64,000 nucleotides of DNA from Cyrtodaria siliqua. Its lineage: Eukaryota > Mollusca > Bivalvia > Adapedonta > Hiatellidae. Made by a program: the position numbers and the translations under genes. The stretch spans positions 62,001-126,000 of the forward strand of contig JAWPHD010007106.1 in the NCBI GenBank assembly GCA_037043455.1. The letters run 5' to 3'. Within the stretch, counting starts at the first letter, position 1, and each line of letters opens with the position of its first letter. A model generated the notes under the pieces. That model was not told where the DNA came from, ran no database searches, and saw nothing but the letters and a program-made list of their open reading frames with translations. Positions 20,165-31,289 of this stretch are shown here, one piece after another.

Positions 20165-23100
20165 TGCTTAGTCATACACTGTTCATGTACATAGCCTTAC
20201 AAATTTGTGTACATAGTGTCACATATTGATCAAGGACATAGTCATACACTGTTCATGTACATAGAAATACACTGTTCATGTACATATTTATATACTGTTC
20301 ATGTACATAGATATACACTGTTCATGTACATATTCATATACTGTTCATGTACATATACGTACACTATTCATGTACATATTCATACACTGTTCGTGTACAT
20401 ATTCATACACTGTTCATGAAAATATTCATGTACTGTTCATGTACATATGCATACACAGTTCAGGTATATATTCATGTAATGTCCATAGACTGTTCATGTA
20501 CATATTCGTATACTGTTCATACACTGTTCATGTACATATTCATATACTGTTCATATACTGTTCATGTACATATTCATATACTGTTCATATACTGTTCATG
20601 TACATATTCATAAACTGTTCATATACTGTTCATGTACATATTCATATATTGATCATGGACATTTTCATATACTGTTCATAGACTGTTCATGTACATATTC
20701 ATATACTGTTCACACATTGGTCATGTACATATTCATATACTGTTCATGTACATATTCATATACTGTTCATATACTGTTCATGTTCATATGCATATACTGT
20801 TCATACACTGGTCATGTACATATTCATATACTGTTCATACACTGTTCATGTACATATTCATATACTGTTCATACACTGTTCATGTACATATACTGTTCAA
20901 AGACTGTTCATGTACACATTCATATACTGTTCTTAGACTGTTCATGTACATATTCATATACTGTTCATAGACTGTTCATATACATATTCATACTGTTCAT
21001 ACACTGGTCATGTACATATTCATATACTGTTCATACTATGTTCATGTACATATACTGTTCATAGACTGTTCATGTACACATTCATATACTGTTCTTAGAC
21101 TGTTCATGTACATATTCATATACTGTTCATAGACTGTTCATATACATATTCATACTGTTCATACACTGGTCATGTACATATTCATATACTGTTCATACAC
21201 TGTTCATGTATATATTCATATACTGTTCATACAATGTTCATGTACATATTCAAATATTGTTCATACACTTTTCATGTACATATTCATATACTGTTCATAC
21301 ACTGTTCATGTACATATTCTGAATATGTACATGAACAGTGATATTCATATTCATATACTGTTCATACACTGTTCATGTACATATACTGTTCATAGACTGT
21401 TCATGTACACACTCATATACTGTTCTTAGACTGTTCATGTACATATTCATATACTGTTCATAGACTGTTCATGTACATATTCATACTGTTCATACACTGG
21501 TCATGTACATATTCACATACTGTTCATACACTGTTCATGTATATATTCATATACTGTTCATATATTGTTCATGTATATATTCATAGACTGTTCATGTACA
21601 TATTCATATACTGTTCATGTACATTTGCATACACAGTTCAGGTACATATTCATGTACTGTCCATAGACTGTTCATGTACATATTCATATACTGTTCATAC
21701 ACTGTTCATGTACATATTCATATACTGTTCATATACTGTTCATGTACATATTCATATACTGTTCATATACTGTTCATGTACATATTCATAAACTGTTCAT
21801 ACACTGTTCATGTACATATTCATATATTGATCATGGACATTTTCATATACTGTTCATAGACTGTTCATGTACATATTCATATACTGTTCATACATTGGTC
21901 ATGTACATAGTCATATACTGTTCATGTACATATTCATATACTGTTCATATACTGTTCATGTACATATGCATATACTGTTCATACACTGGTCATGTACATA
22001 TTCATATACTGTTCATACACTGTTCATGTACATATTCATATACTGTTCATACACTGTTCATGTACATATACTGTTCATAGACTGTTCATGTACACATTCA
22101 TATACTGTTCTTAGACTGTTCATGTACATATTCATATACTGTTCATAGACTGTTCATATACATATTCATACTGTTCATACACTGGTCATGTACATATTCA
22201 TATACTGTTCATACTATGTTCATGTACATATACTGTTCATAGACTGTTCATGTACACATTCATATACTGTTCTTAGACTGTTCATGTACATATTCATATA
22301 CTGTTCATAGACTGTTCATATACATATTCATACTGTTCATACACTGGTCATGTACATATTCATATACTGTTCATACACTGTTCATGTATATATTCATATA
22401 CTGTTCATACAATGTTCATGTACATATTCAAATATTGTTCATACACTTTTCATGTACATATTCATATACTGTTCATACACTGTTCATGTACATATTCTGA
22501 ATATGTACATGAACAGTGATATTCATATTCATATACTGTTCATACACTGTTCATGTACATATACTGTTCATAGACTGTTCATGTACACACTCATATACTG
22601 TTCTTAGACTGTTCATGTACATATTCATATACTGTTCATAGACTGTTCATGTACATATTCATACTGTTCATACACTGGTCATGTTCATATTCACATACTG
22701 TTCATACACTGTTCATGTATATATTCATATACTGTTCATATATTGTTCATGTATATATTCATACACTGTTCATGTACATATTCATATACTGTTCATACAA
22801 TGTTCATGTACATATTCAAATATTGTTCATACACTTTTCATGTACATATTCATATACTGTTAATACACTGTTCATGTACATATTCTGAATATGTGCATGA
22901 ACAGTGTATTAACAGTATAATTCATAAACTGTTCATACACTGTTCATGTAAATATTCATATACTGTTCATTAACACATTCATAAACTGTTCATACACTGT
23001 TCATGTACATATTAATATACTGTTCATACACTGCTCATGTACATATTCATACACTGTTCATGTACATATTCATACACTTTTCAAGTACAGATTCATATAC

Positions 23101-23520
23101 CGTTCATGTACACAGCCAAATACCGTTCATTTACATATTCATATACCGTTCATGTACATATACGTACTAGTTTATTAATATAATCATACACTGTTCATGG
23201 ACGTATCATACACTATGCATGGGCACAACATTAATTATTCATATAGTCATACAATGTTCATGTACATAGTCATATACTGTTCATGCACATAGTCATACTG
23301 TTCATGTACATAGTCGTATATTGTTCATTTACATATTAATATAATGTTCATGTACATAGTCATATAACGTGCATGTACATAGTCATACATAGTTCGTGTG
23401 CATAGTCATACACTGTTTATGTCGTAATCTGTTCATGTACATAACGTTACACCGTTCATGTACATAAAGTTACACTGTTACTGTACATACAGTAGTCATA
23501 CACTGTTACTGTACATATTA
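20165..23520. repeat. 3.3-kb minisatellite of 'ttcatgtacatattcata' units
   Basis: The core unit is about 34 bp ('catactgttcatgtacatat' plus 'tcatatactgtt') with half-unit variants. A block of 1178 bp is present twice in tandem (about 20420-21597 and 21598-22775); shared variants include the 'tctgaatatgtacatg' inversion points and the 'aggta(c/t)atattcatg' segment. Both edges (20165-20330 and 23060-23520) are more degenerate. All Cys/Tyr/His/Ile-rich frames across it are artefacts of a low-stop repeat. Confidence 0.97.
21300..21340. repeat. 41-bp palindrome, first of three in the array
   Basis: Perfect arms of 20 bp around a single T: 'cactgttcatgtacatattc' and its inverse. The identical palindrome lies at 22478-22518, exactly 1178 bp away. 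A third version at 22855-22917 extends to 63 bp with one mismatch per arm. The array briefly reverses orientation at these points. Confidence 0.9.
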
Positions 23521-23644
23521 ATAAACTCAGCACTCACTACAGATACATTATTGTTTCATCTCTTCCCACCGCACTGATGGACGTTATTTAGTTGTATCGC
23601 TCCGCGTTAACCGACTTTGAAGTTTGGTACGATAACATACAACT
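23521..23644. other. Short spacer
   Basis: Unique-looking sequence between the minisatellite and MITE copy E; nothing recognised. Confidence 0.4.
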
Positions 23645-23965
23645 TTAAAGGGACACATGACACTTCTGAATTGTTAATCAAGTATTGAAATCAGCGTCTC
23701 GATTTGTTTATCCATCATTATTTTGCCTTTAAACCTGCTTGCATATAAATAAATAAAATTTTGAGTTTCTTTGTTTTCGTCTTATTCTACCATAGGTTTT
23801 AATGTATTATTGGTGCATTATAATCCATAGTTAATACTATGCAAATAACAATTTTCTTAAAAACAACTCTGATAATTAATATTAATGATTGAACAAATGC
23901 AAGTTATGTAGAAAACCTAACGGGACGCCGTGAGTTTAAAAATAAATCACCGTGTGTCCCTTTAA
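23645..23965 (-). mobile_element. T2/Kolobok-like MITE, copy E (both ends present)
   Basis: The left end 'TTAAAGGGACACATGACAC' and the right end (inverse) 'TTAAAGGGACACACGGTGAT' are inverted termini; the element is 321 bp including TTAA at each side. TTAAAGGGA fits the TTAAAGGRR start known for Xenopus T2 MITEs of the Kolobok superfamily, which target TTAA. The interior holds 'gcaagttatgtagaaaacc', the inverse of the 'tctacataacctgc' block in copies A-C. No coding capacity; it would need a transposase from elsewhere. Confidence 0.85.
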
Positions 23966-23976
23966 ATCGAATATTG

Positions 23977-24045
23977 GGGGCGTCCGTTGCCCAGTGGTTA
24001 GTCTCCGACTTGAAATCACTTGCCCCTCACTACCCCGTAAGCGTT
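23977..24045 (+). other. tRNA-Ser-like relic, probably a SINE head
   Basis: 'cgttgcccagtggttagtct' resembles an A box and D arm, and 'ccgacttgaaatcacttg' resembles an anticodon arm with TGA. No B box or acceptor pairing follows. Not a functional tRNA. Confidence 0.3.
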
Positions 24046-24049
24046 AGCT

Positions 24050-25170
24050 CCAATGATAAGAACCGAAGTCTTCAAAAAACATGGTAAAAACGGCCATCGG
24101 AATACCTAGCCTATTAGTCTGGAACCCTTCCTCTACTGCGCTCGCTGATAGTAGCAAGCGCATTAGGGGAAGGGTACCAGACTACTCGCTGATATACTAT
24201 CTCCGTAGACTGGTCCCCGATTTTCCTTGACACCTCACTAAATCTTCTTTCTCAGAAACCGCTAGGTCAATTTTGACCAAACTTCACATGGCTGATCAGG
24301 GTTTTCTTTTTTTTAAGATCAAAGATGGCCACATTAGATTTGTTACAATTACTTCTTGTAAAATGCGACTTTAGGGATGTGGGTTCGAATCGCAGGAGGT
24401 AAACAATTATTTTTTTTGATCACTCTTCTTCCGTCTTCCATCCATCGTCCTTAACGTGACATCCAAGATGGCTGCCATTACCATAAAAGGTCAACACCTT
24501 AAACAATCTTCCTCTGAAGAACTACTAAACAGATTTCAACAGTTTTCGTTATTAATGATCGCCAACACCTGGACTATCAAGTATCTATCCACGAGTTCAA
24601 ATATGGCCGCGCCCCGGGATTCAAAGTTTTTATAAAGATTGTATTTTATAAAGATTTATATAGGGCTTTTCTGAAACTAGAAAACACAGAGCTCGCATGT
24701 ATTGCATCAGCTTATGCGTCTCTACCAAGTGTGTTTAAATTGCGACCCTTAGGCCCCCAACACGGGATCACATGTTTACATAGATTTTATATAGAAACTA
24801 TATTAATAAAATCTTCTTCTCCGAAACCTCTTGGTCCATTTTGACCAAACTTCACGTAGATGATCATTAGATGAATGGTTTTCAAATTTATTAAAATTAG
24901 TTCAAAGCAAATTAGTTCAAAGCAACAACCAAGATGCCGCAATTACCATAAAAGTTCAAAATCTTAAAACATCTGCTTCTCAAGAGAATTCGGTATCAGA
25001 AATGGTCCCACAACAGGGATCCCGTGTGTTACATATCCTACTATTCTGCAGCTTATAGCCGATAGCAGAAAATTGATGCGTACTGCATATTAAAAATATC
25101 TGTTCTTGCCGTGTAAATCCTTGTAATAAGGTGATCGCTTTGAGGCCACTGGGTCTCTAGTGCTATTTTC
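24050..25170. repeat. Dispersed bivalve-type repeats, diverged
   Basis: Two related segments, 'ttgaccaaacttcac' after 'cagaaaccgctaggtcaatt' (24250-24310) and after 'cgaaacctcttggtccat' (24815-24870), plus 'tctaccaagtgtgtttaaat' (24718) with 'gggatcacatgtttacatag'. These phrases recur near 13561, 36660-36910 and 37330. No gene is visible. Confidence 0.5.
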
Positions 25171-25700
25171 ATTATCATGTTTTACTAATATTGCCTATTA
25201 ATACTGTCTAGATTGTCGGGAATTTCTTTATTTACAATGTCCAGATTTATTGTGATGACACATGTTAAGTGTGATGTTTGGCGGCTCCAAAGAACCTAGG
25301 GTCCGGTTTTATGAAACATCTTAGAACAATTTTGATCGTAAGTTAATTTCTTAAATTGAACGCGATTTCATTTCATTTTCTTACACATTTGATATTTCTG
25401 CACATAATGCACTCATAATTGTCTACATTGAATGCTTAGGTGCAAACATGTGAACAGTTTTAAATTTGAGACTGATTATAAGATGTTTAATAAAACGGGG
25501 CCCATGTTTACCCCCACCCCGACCCACCCTCCAGCGGCCTGTTTGTCGCTGACCGTTTCAAGGCGGTAGCCCTATTGTCATTCATTTTATGTTTGTGGCA
25601 TCGCATTTGTCCTTGTAATTGTTGTCTATTCTGAATGCGTGGTTTGGTTTTTCTGCGTTATGTGAATGCTAAATTTATTGTTCGACTTTGATGCCTACTT
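25170..25700 (+). repeat. LTR-like direct repeat, left copy (split by a MITE)
   Basis: Aligns with 27275-27590: 'atattgcctattaatactgt', 'atttctttatttaca', 'agtgtgatgtttgg', 'aagaaccta', then, after the nested MITE, 'agcggcctgtttgtcgctga', 'ccgttt', 'ggcggtagccctattgtca' and 'gtgaatgctaaatttattgt'. Direct repeats on both sides of the reverse transcriptase match the pseudo-LTR organisation of Penelope-like elements. Confidence 0.75.
25299..25503. mobile_element. 205-bp MITE nested in the left LTR-like repeat
   Basis: Inverted termini of about 24 bp: 'gggtccggttttatgaaaca' then 'tctta' on the left, and the inverse of 'gggccccgttttattaaaca' then 'tctta' on the right. The right LTR-like repeat (27275-27590) lacks this insert, so it gives the empty site ('gaacctggtttaacc'). 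No coding capacity. The superfamily is not assigned; the target duplication is too short or decayed to read. Confidence 0.85.
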
Positions 25701-26199
25701 TAAATATGCATTTATATAAACGTGTTTAAATATGCGGTGTTGGATAGCTGCGAATTTAGCTGCTCGGCAGTTTGTTTACTTACGACAGAAGTGTTGAACA
25801 TATGTCTGGTATATTTGCTTTGAAATCGGAGGGCAAGTAAAGGTAGAAAAAGAGGAAAATTTTGCTCGTCACCATTACATGATTGAAACAAGACATTAAC
25901 ATGATGTTTCGTGTATGTTAACGTTAGTTTATTAATTTTCCTATAACTGGTGAAATTCTTGTAATGAGTATATCGATATTTATTTGGATTTGTAAAGTCA
26001 GCATTATTTCTGGCTCACTAATGTTACTATTTCTGCTACTAATAATAACAGTGAAAAATTACTTAACCAAGAAATGTATGTAGCAAAATGCATCCATAAT
26101 GAGTATATGTTGGTGTAACGAATGTGGTAATCCCATAAAAGCAAACAATAATGATACTCCGACACGACCTATGTCAGTCAAAAGAACACTTAGCGTGTA

Positions 26200-27059
26200 T
26201 TAACTTCGAATTTCAAAGTTATATCATGATTTATTTGACTCCAGGATCATCTCAGAGCAGTCTTCAAACGTTCATAGACAAATTGTTGGTATCCCTATGG
26301 GTACGAACTGTGCACCCCTTGTCGCAGATTTGTTTTTATATTGCTATGAAAGAGATTTCATGGTGAGTCTTTCACCAGATACCCAGGCAGATGTTATTGA
26401 AGCATTTAATGACACCTCTCGGTATCTGGATGACATATTAAACATTGACAACCCTTTCTTTTATACTATGGTTAATAATATATACCATAAAGAACTTCAA
26501 CTTAACATAACTAATATTTCTGATACTAACGCTTCTTTTCTCGACTAACATCTCTCCATTGAAAATGGTGAAATAATTAGCAAAATATATGACAACAGAG
26601 ATGATTTTAATTTTGATATTGTTAATTATCCCCATTTAGATGAGGATGTTCCCCGAGCAACTTCTTATGGGGTCTATGTGTCTCAACTTATTCGTTTTCC
26701 TAGAGCTTGTACTCGAGTTGAGGTCTTTAATATTCGTAATCTTTGTATAACTAAAAAGCTACTCCATCAGGGTTACCGTTACCAGAAACTTCGTAAAACC
26801 TTTGGAAATTTTTTGTTATCGTAACCCTAATCTTCTTTCCAAATATACAAATAATTTAAGAACTCTTCTGCGACAAGGACTATCACAACCTGACTTCTAT
26901 GGTGATGTGATTTACAAACTTCGTAAAATCCTTGGTCATGATCACTTTCTTACTATCTTTCTTAAACTTGTTAAAAGGTTTATCAAAAGAGGTTATGACC
27001 CTGTCATTTTGCAACGCACTGCATGCTTGGTGGTGGACCCATTTGCAGATCGCCAATAA
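26200..27059 (+). pseudogene. Penelope-like element reverse transcriptase, decayed
   Basis: Reading through frames gives 'HRQIVGIPMGTNCAPLVADL' then 'FLYCYERDFM', 'SRYLDDILNIDNP' (the YLDD catalytic motif), 'IYHKELQLN', then after a TAA at 26546 'DNRDDFNFDIVNYPHLD' and 'SYGVYVSQLIRFPRACT', then after a frameshift near 26800 'RKILGHDHFLTIFLKLVKRF' ending 'VDPFADRQ' and a stop at 27057. This order is that of Penelope-like reverse transcriptases (palm through thumb). The N-terminal fingers are poorly preserved before 26200, and no GIY-YIG endonuclease is seen afterwards. One in-frame stop and at least one frameshift make it dead. It is flanked by LTR-like direct repeats. The gene is intronless. 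Confidence 0.9.
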
Positions 27060-27274
27060 ACTTTCCTCTTTAATTGTGCGATGACCGGACAGGCCATATG
27101 GTGACGTCTACCTAAAGCCCAAAAGAACGGTGACATTTGATGTTTGTCTGCAGTCTTGTCTTGTCGTGCTCTCAATGGTTTATTCTCTTGTTGCTCTGAC
27201 TTCTGCCAAGTCATTGAGTACCTTCTTTGTGGCTTTCTAAGCTATTTGTTTTTGTATTTATATATACACGAGCA

Positions 27275-27590
27275 TCTTTGTGTTTTACTTATATTGCCTA
27301 TTGATGCTGCCTTGTTTGTTAGAGAATAGTTCATGGCGGTGATTTCTTTATTTACACTGTCCCGTTTTATTGGGTTGACAGTAGGGTAAGTGTGAGGTTT
27401 GGTGCACCCTAGAACCTGGTTTAACCCCTAGCGGCCTCTATTGTCACTGACCGTTCCAATGCGGTAGCCCTATTGTCAACCCGTTTGTGTTTGTGATGTC
27501 TATTTGGCATTTTATTCATCTTTAAAGTTGTTCTTTGTTTCTGACAGTCGTTCTTGAATGCTACTTTTTCTGTTCGATTTTTATATCTAT
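27275..27590 (+). repeat. LTR-like direct repeat, right copy
   Basis: Mate of 25170-25700 without the nested MITE. It begins about 215 bp after the reverse-transcriptase stop. Confidence 0.75.
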
Positions 27591-27599
27591 ATTCAAGAA

Positions 27600-29010
27600 A
27601 GAAAACGTTTTGATTTAATAAAATCCTATTGGATTTCACTATCATGGCCACAGTCAAGTGTTGAATTTCCATTTGATAAGAATAGTGTATACGTATAAAA
27701 TAGACATAATATTTGAGGGAAACAACTCGTTGTTTTATTAGTGAAAAATAAGTATTTGTTCTTTATTTTTGTGTCAGTCGTCATTTAGATAATGTAATGT
27801 ACTTTAAAAAAGACAAACATTGTCAATATAACAAATGTGCATATATATTCAGGTTAATTACATTACATACACTAAGCTGATTTATCGAACTGGTAAGTAG
27901 ATATTTAATGAGCTAAACTATAAATTTGTCGATACAGTTAAATGAGTACTTTGAGAAAACCAACTTTAAAGATATAACTATCTATACATACTACTGATTT
28001 ATAATCTTATTAACACACTTCCGACACGTCATGCGAATAAGTGTTTGTCTAGTGTGTGTTGTAAAGTTTAATGTAATATATTTGATCCTGGTGAAGTGAT
28101 CTTAAACGTAAAGTGTTTACGTAAACGTGTAGAAGTGTTGACAGATGTGCCACATTGTTATCGCATTACGTGGTCCGAGTATTACCTTTCATAACCCATC
28201 CAACCCTTTCTCCAAGAAGCGAAAATGGGGTTAACTGAAATACAACCTTAATTTCGGCTTAAAAGTTTGCATTTTGTAAAATTAAAACATTTAATAGTTT
28301 TTTTTTAAACAGATCATTACATTTTTTCTTTAAAAAATGTTTTATGTATAAAAGAAGAACCAATGAAGGAAACAAGGACGAAAGGATTGAACGAAGAAAT
28401 AATGAATAAATAAAGGAAGGATGTACACTCAAATGTAGCTCATATACTCGATATACTTTTAGATGTATAGCGAATATTATTGTAAACATGTTTGTTTCAT
28501 GATTTTACGGAGGAAAGGAGGGAGGGACGTGCGAAAGTATGGAGGGACGTGGAAAGGCAAAAAGGCCAAAAGAAATAAGAAGGAAGGAAGGAATGCAATA
28601 GGTAAGAAATAGGTAATGACGTAAAAAAATGAATGAAGGAATGAAGGAAGTAACTACACATTTATATGCTATATAGCAGACAAACTATCGTAATTGCAAC
28701 TACATTGACATCAATGACTGTATTTATTTAAGAGCTGCCTATTTAAGAGCCTTCGGCAGCTGATTCTTACGTGGGATTTTCGTTTGTCTATGGTTAAGAT
28801 ACTGTGAATCATGTAGTTGACGAGAAGCATGCATTACAACTTCAATTCCTAGTGAACTTGTCTAAAAAACTTGAATGGTATATACACATATTTTTCAATG
28901 TTCAAAGGTTACCGTTTTACTTGCTGAAATGACGTTTTCGGAGATCAGTCTACTGAAGAGTAACATACAGTTATTATTGTATGACTGTATATTAGCAACA
29001 CAACTTCCAT
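27600..29010. other. AT-rich spacer with AAGG/GGAG-rich patch
   Basis: No gene. From about 28355 to 28660 the plus strand is purine-rich with irregular AAGG, GAAGGAA and 'ggagggacgtg' motifs. Confidence 0.5.
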
Positions 29011-29013
29011 TAG

Positions 29014-29076
29014 CCTCTGTAGCGCGTTTGGTTGAGGCGTCGTGTTAGTGCCGGGGAAGTCAGGGTTCAAGCCTGT
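29014..29076 (+). other. tRNA-like sequence (SINE head or tRNA relic)
   Basis: 'ctgtagcgcgtttggttgag' has an A-box-like D arm and 'agggttcaagcctg' is a good B box. The acceptor ends do not pair. No known tail follows. Not counted as a tRNA gene. Confidence 0.4.
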
Positions 29077-29079
29077 TGA

Positions 29080-30030
29080 TTTACTTTCCCCCTTTTGTTT
29101 TTAAATTTCATTATTATAGTTTTCATTATTGCAAACGTAATTTAGCAATGAACAGTTCCTTTACATTTCTTTCTTTGATAACGCAATCTTATATTTTTTC
29201 ACAAGGTAGCAGTGAACAGTTTATATGTGTTGTAATGCACACGCTAACGCACACGTATCCGTTAAATGTGAACAACTGTATTTCTGTGCTTAAGTTTACT
29301 TCTAGCACGTCGTGTTATAGGGGTTAATTGTAATCAATTAAGGCATGTAAATTTATTTGAACAAAGAGAAGCGAGGTCGCCCACCTTGATTAAAATGTTT
29401 GGTAGGAAGAACTGATGGTAAAAATCGGGAAGAATGTGACTTGTAAGAAAAAACGTCATGTATATGTCTCCGTGACAACATTATTTTTTTTTCAATATTG
29501 TTTTAACACCTGTGACTTGATCTATTATTATGTTAATTTCCTACCCAGATATATGCTATTTTTATTTTACACTTGCTTAAAACCTTGCTTGGTTAGCTTG
29601 AATCTATAACGAAACAAGTTACACAGATAATACAAAACCAATATAGATGACAGCGTAGATGTGGTCGTGGTTAGATATAGGGAAAACTCACGTGTGTTAG
29701 CGGGTGACCAGCGTACCCTCTCAGTACAAGAACATAATTCGGAGTGCATTGGAGAGATAGCAGATTGCATTAGAGAGATCCCTCACTGCAAAACAAATCA
29801 GGGACACGATACATCCCGTCTACTTACCATCATATGTTCTTATTGTATTCCTTATTTTTTACAATATCGATTAGGCGAACACTTTTATTGCATAATTGGC
29901 CGTTTATGTATTAATGTCATTGTCACCGAAAATGAACATGGATCGATTGTGCTTGACATACGACTCTTTTTTCCCCAATAAGTTCATAAACTCAAAGATG
30001 TTCGAAGGCCTACTTATTTTACAGATATAA
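29080..30030. other. Spacer, no recognised feature
   Basis: Contains a 106-codon frame (29661-29981) of ordinary composition but without recognised homology, and shorter frames. No repeat family seen. The longest frame has no supporting context, so no gene is called. Confidence 0.4.
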
Positions 30031-30039
30031 TCATTACAG

Positions 30040-30170
30040 GTAGCGGTAGCGCAGACGGTAGTAGTCTGTAGCGCGCTCGCATCTCACCAATGCTACCCGG
30101 GTTCGATTCCCAGTATCGACATGGTGTCGTCTGCTCGGAGAAGCGTGTTTCCCTGGTCGTCCTCTTACAT
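30040..30170 (+). mobile_element. tRNA-derived SINE fragment (fourth type)
   Basis: 'ggtagcggtagcgcagacgg' carries an A box, and 'cccgggttcgattcccag' a strong B box, followed by 'tggtgtcgtctgctcggaga'. The body differs from SINE-1, -2 and -3. An insert of about 10 nt in the D arm ('gtagtagtctg') argues against a functional tRNA. Confidence 0.5.
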
Positions 30171-30174
30171 CATC

Positions 30175-31280
30175 AAAACCACTATAATGCTGTAATCTGC
30201 GCGATCGAGGTTATTGCGTAAATATAAATGTGTAGCCCGATTAGTATAAACTTATATATTCACATCGACAGGGAAACAAATTTGTGCAACTTATGTATAG
30301 CCCTATTCGTAATAGTTGTATAATAAATAAAAGTTTAATTTGACATAGATACAATTTATTTCTACATCGTACGACAAACACAATATAAAGGTAACCCATG
30401 TAACATACATTTGAAGGTTAGCTCAACAAGTAGCCCATCCTTGTTTTTTTTTCAGAAACTTGAAACTTGGCATGCATTATCTCTTTGTCTCCAAGTTTGA
30501 CAAGGACATTAAAATGTCGATGTCATGGTCATGAAGAGTTGAATAAAAATCGTCTTATTCGTCCTAAAGGAAATAATTTAACTATGTGTTTGCAGGTCCC
30601 TGGTGTTGGCGATTTGTTAACTTGTAAAGGCTGTCAAATACTTCAAACGTGTGTCACAGTGTAACTTACTGTCTCAGGGACTCGATATACTAGTATGTTT
30701 ATTGTTAACCTTTAGTTTACGGAGATGACAGAGACTTTGTGTCAAGTATTTGTGTATAATATTACATCAAATTTGCATTAAATCCCCAATGTACTAAGCC
30801 GTTAATAGAAACAACTGATTAGAAACGTACGCTTCGTTAAAAAGGCAAGCTGACCTTTTAACTCTTGTGTTTACATACACATTATCTGTGCTATAAATAA
30901 ACCATTTGGATCTGCACATTTCCTGTGTTGTGCTTAGCGTCGGCGCAGCGTGTAGAGGATACAGCGTAATAAGTACACACATAGTTATTTGGCATAGTGT
31001 GTACAGCTTAATTTTATTCAGTTTATTTGTTAGCATAATTCTACAAGTTGTAACGCTTCCGAGTGCTTCGTCAGTTTATGTGTTAATAAGCATATTCTGC
31101 CTTTAAAAATGTCATTGCGGTTGTAATGTTTTCTTTCTGCATTTGTATACTTGCACATGTTTAGACTAGTTCAAAATACAATTGTTTGTTATGCTTATAG
31201 CAATAGTTGATTATTATGTACAACACATACAATAACTGCGTTAAACACAAGAACGTGTAACGTTCCTGGTAAAACAGAAA
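30175..31280. other. Spacer, no recognised feature
   Basis: AT-rich. 'aacttgaaacttggcatgca' (30460) is the kind of phrase seen in the dispersed 155-bp repeats. No gene. Confidence 0.4.
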
Positions 31281-31289
31281 TTCCTTGTT

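Noticed and set aside
20207..22973. Many overlapping Cys/Tyr/His-rich frames
   Set aside because: Several frames of one strand are open at once over a low-stop minisatellite; no sign of selection on any frame.
29661..29981. 106-codon ORF as a gene
   Set aside because: Ordinary composition but no homology I recognise, no promoter, splice or polyadenylation context; left as unannotated spacer.
30040..30115. Functional tRNA gene
   Set aside because: A good B box, but the D-arm region has an insert and the ends do not pair; better seen as a SINE head.
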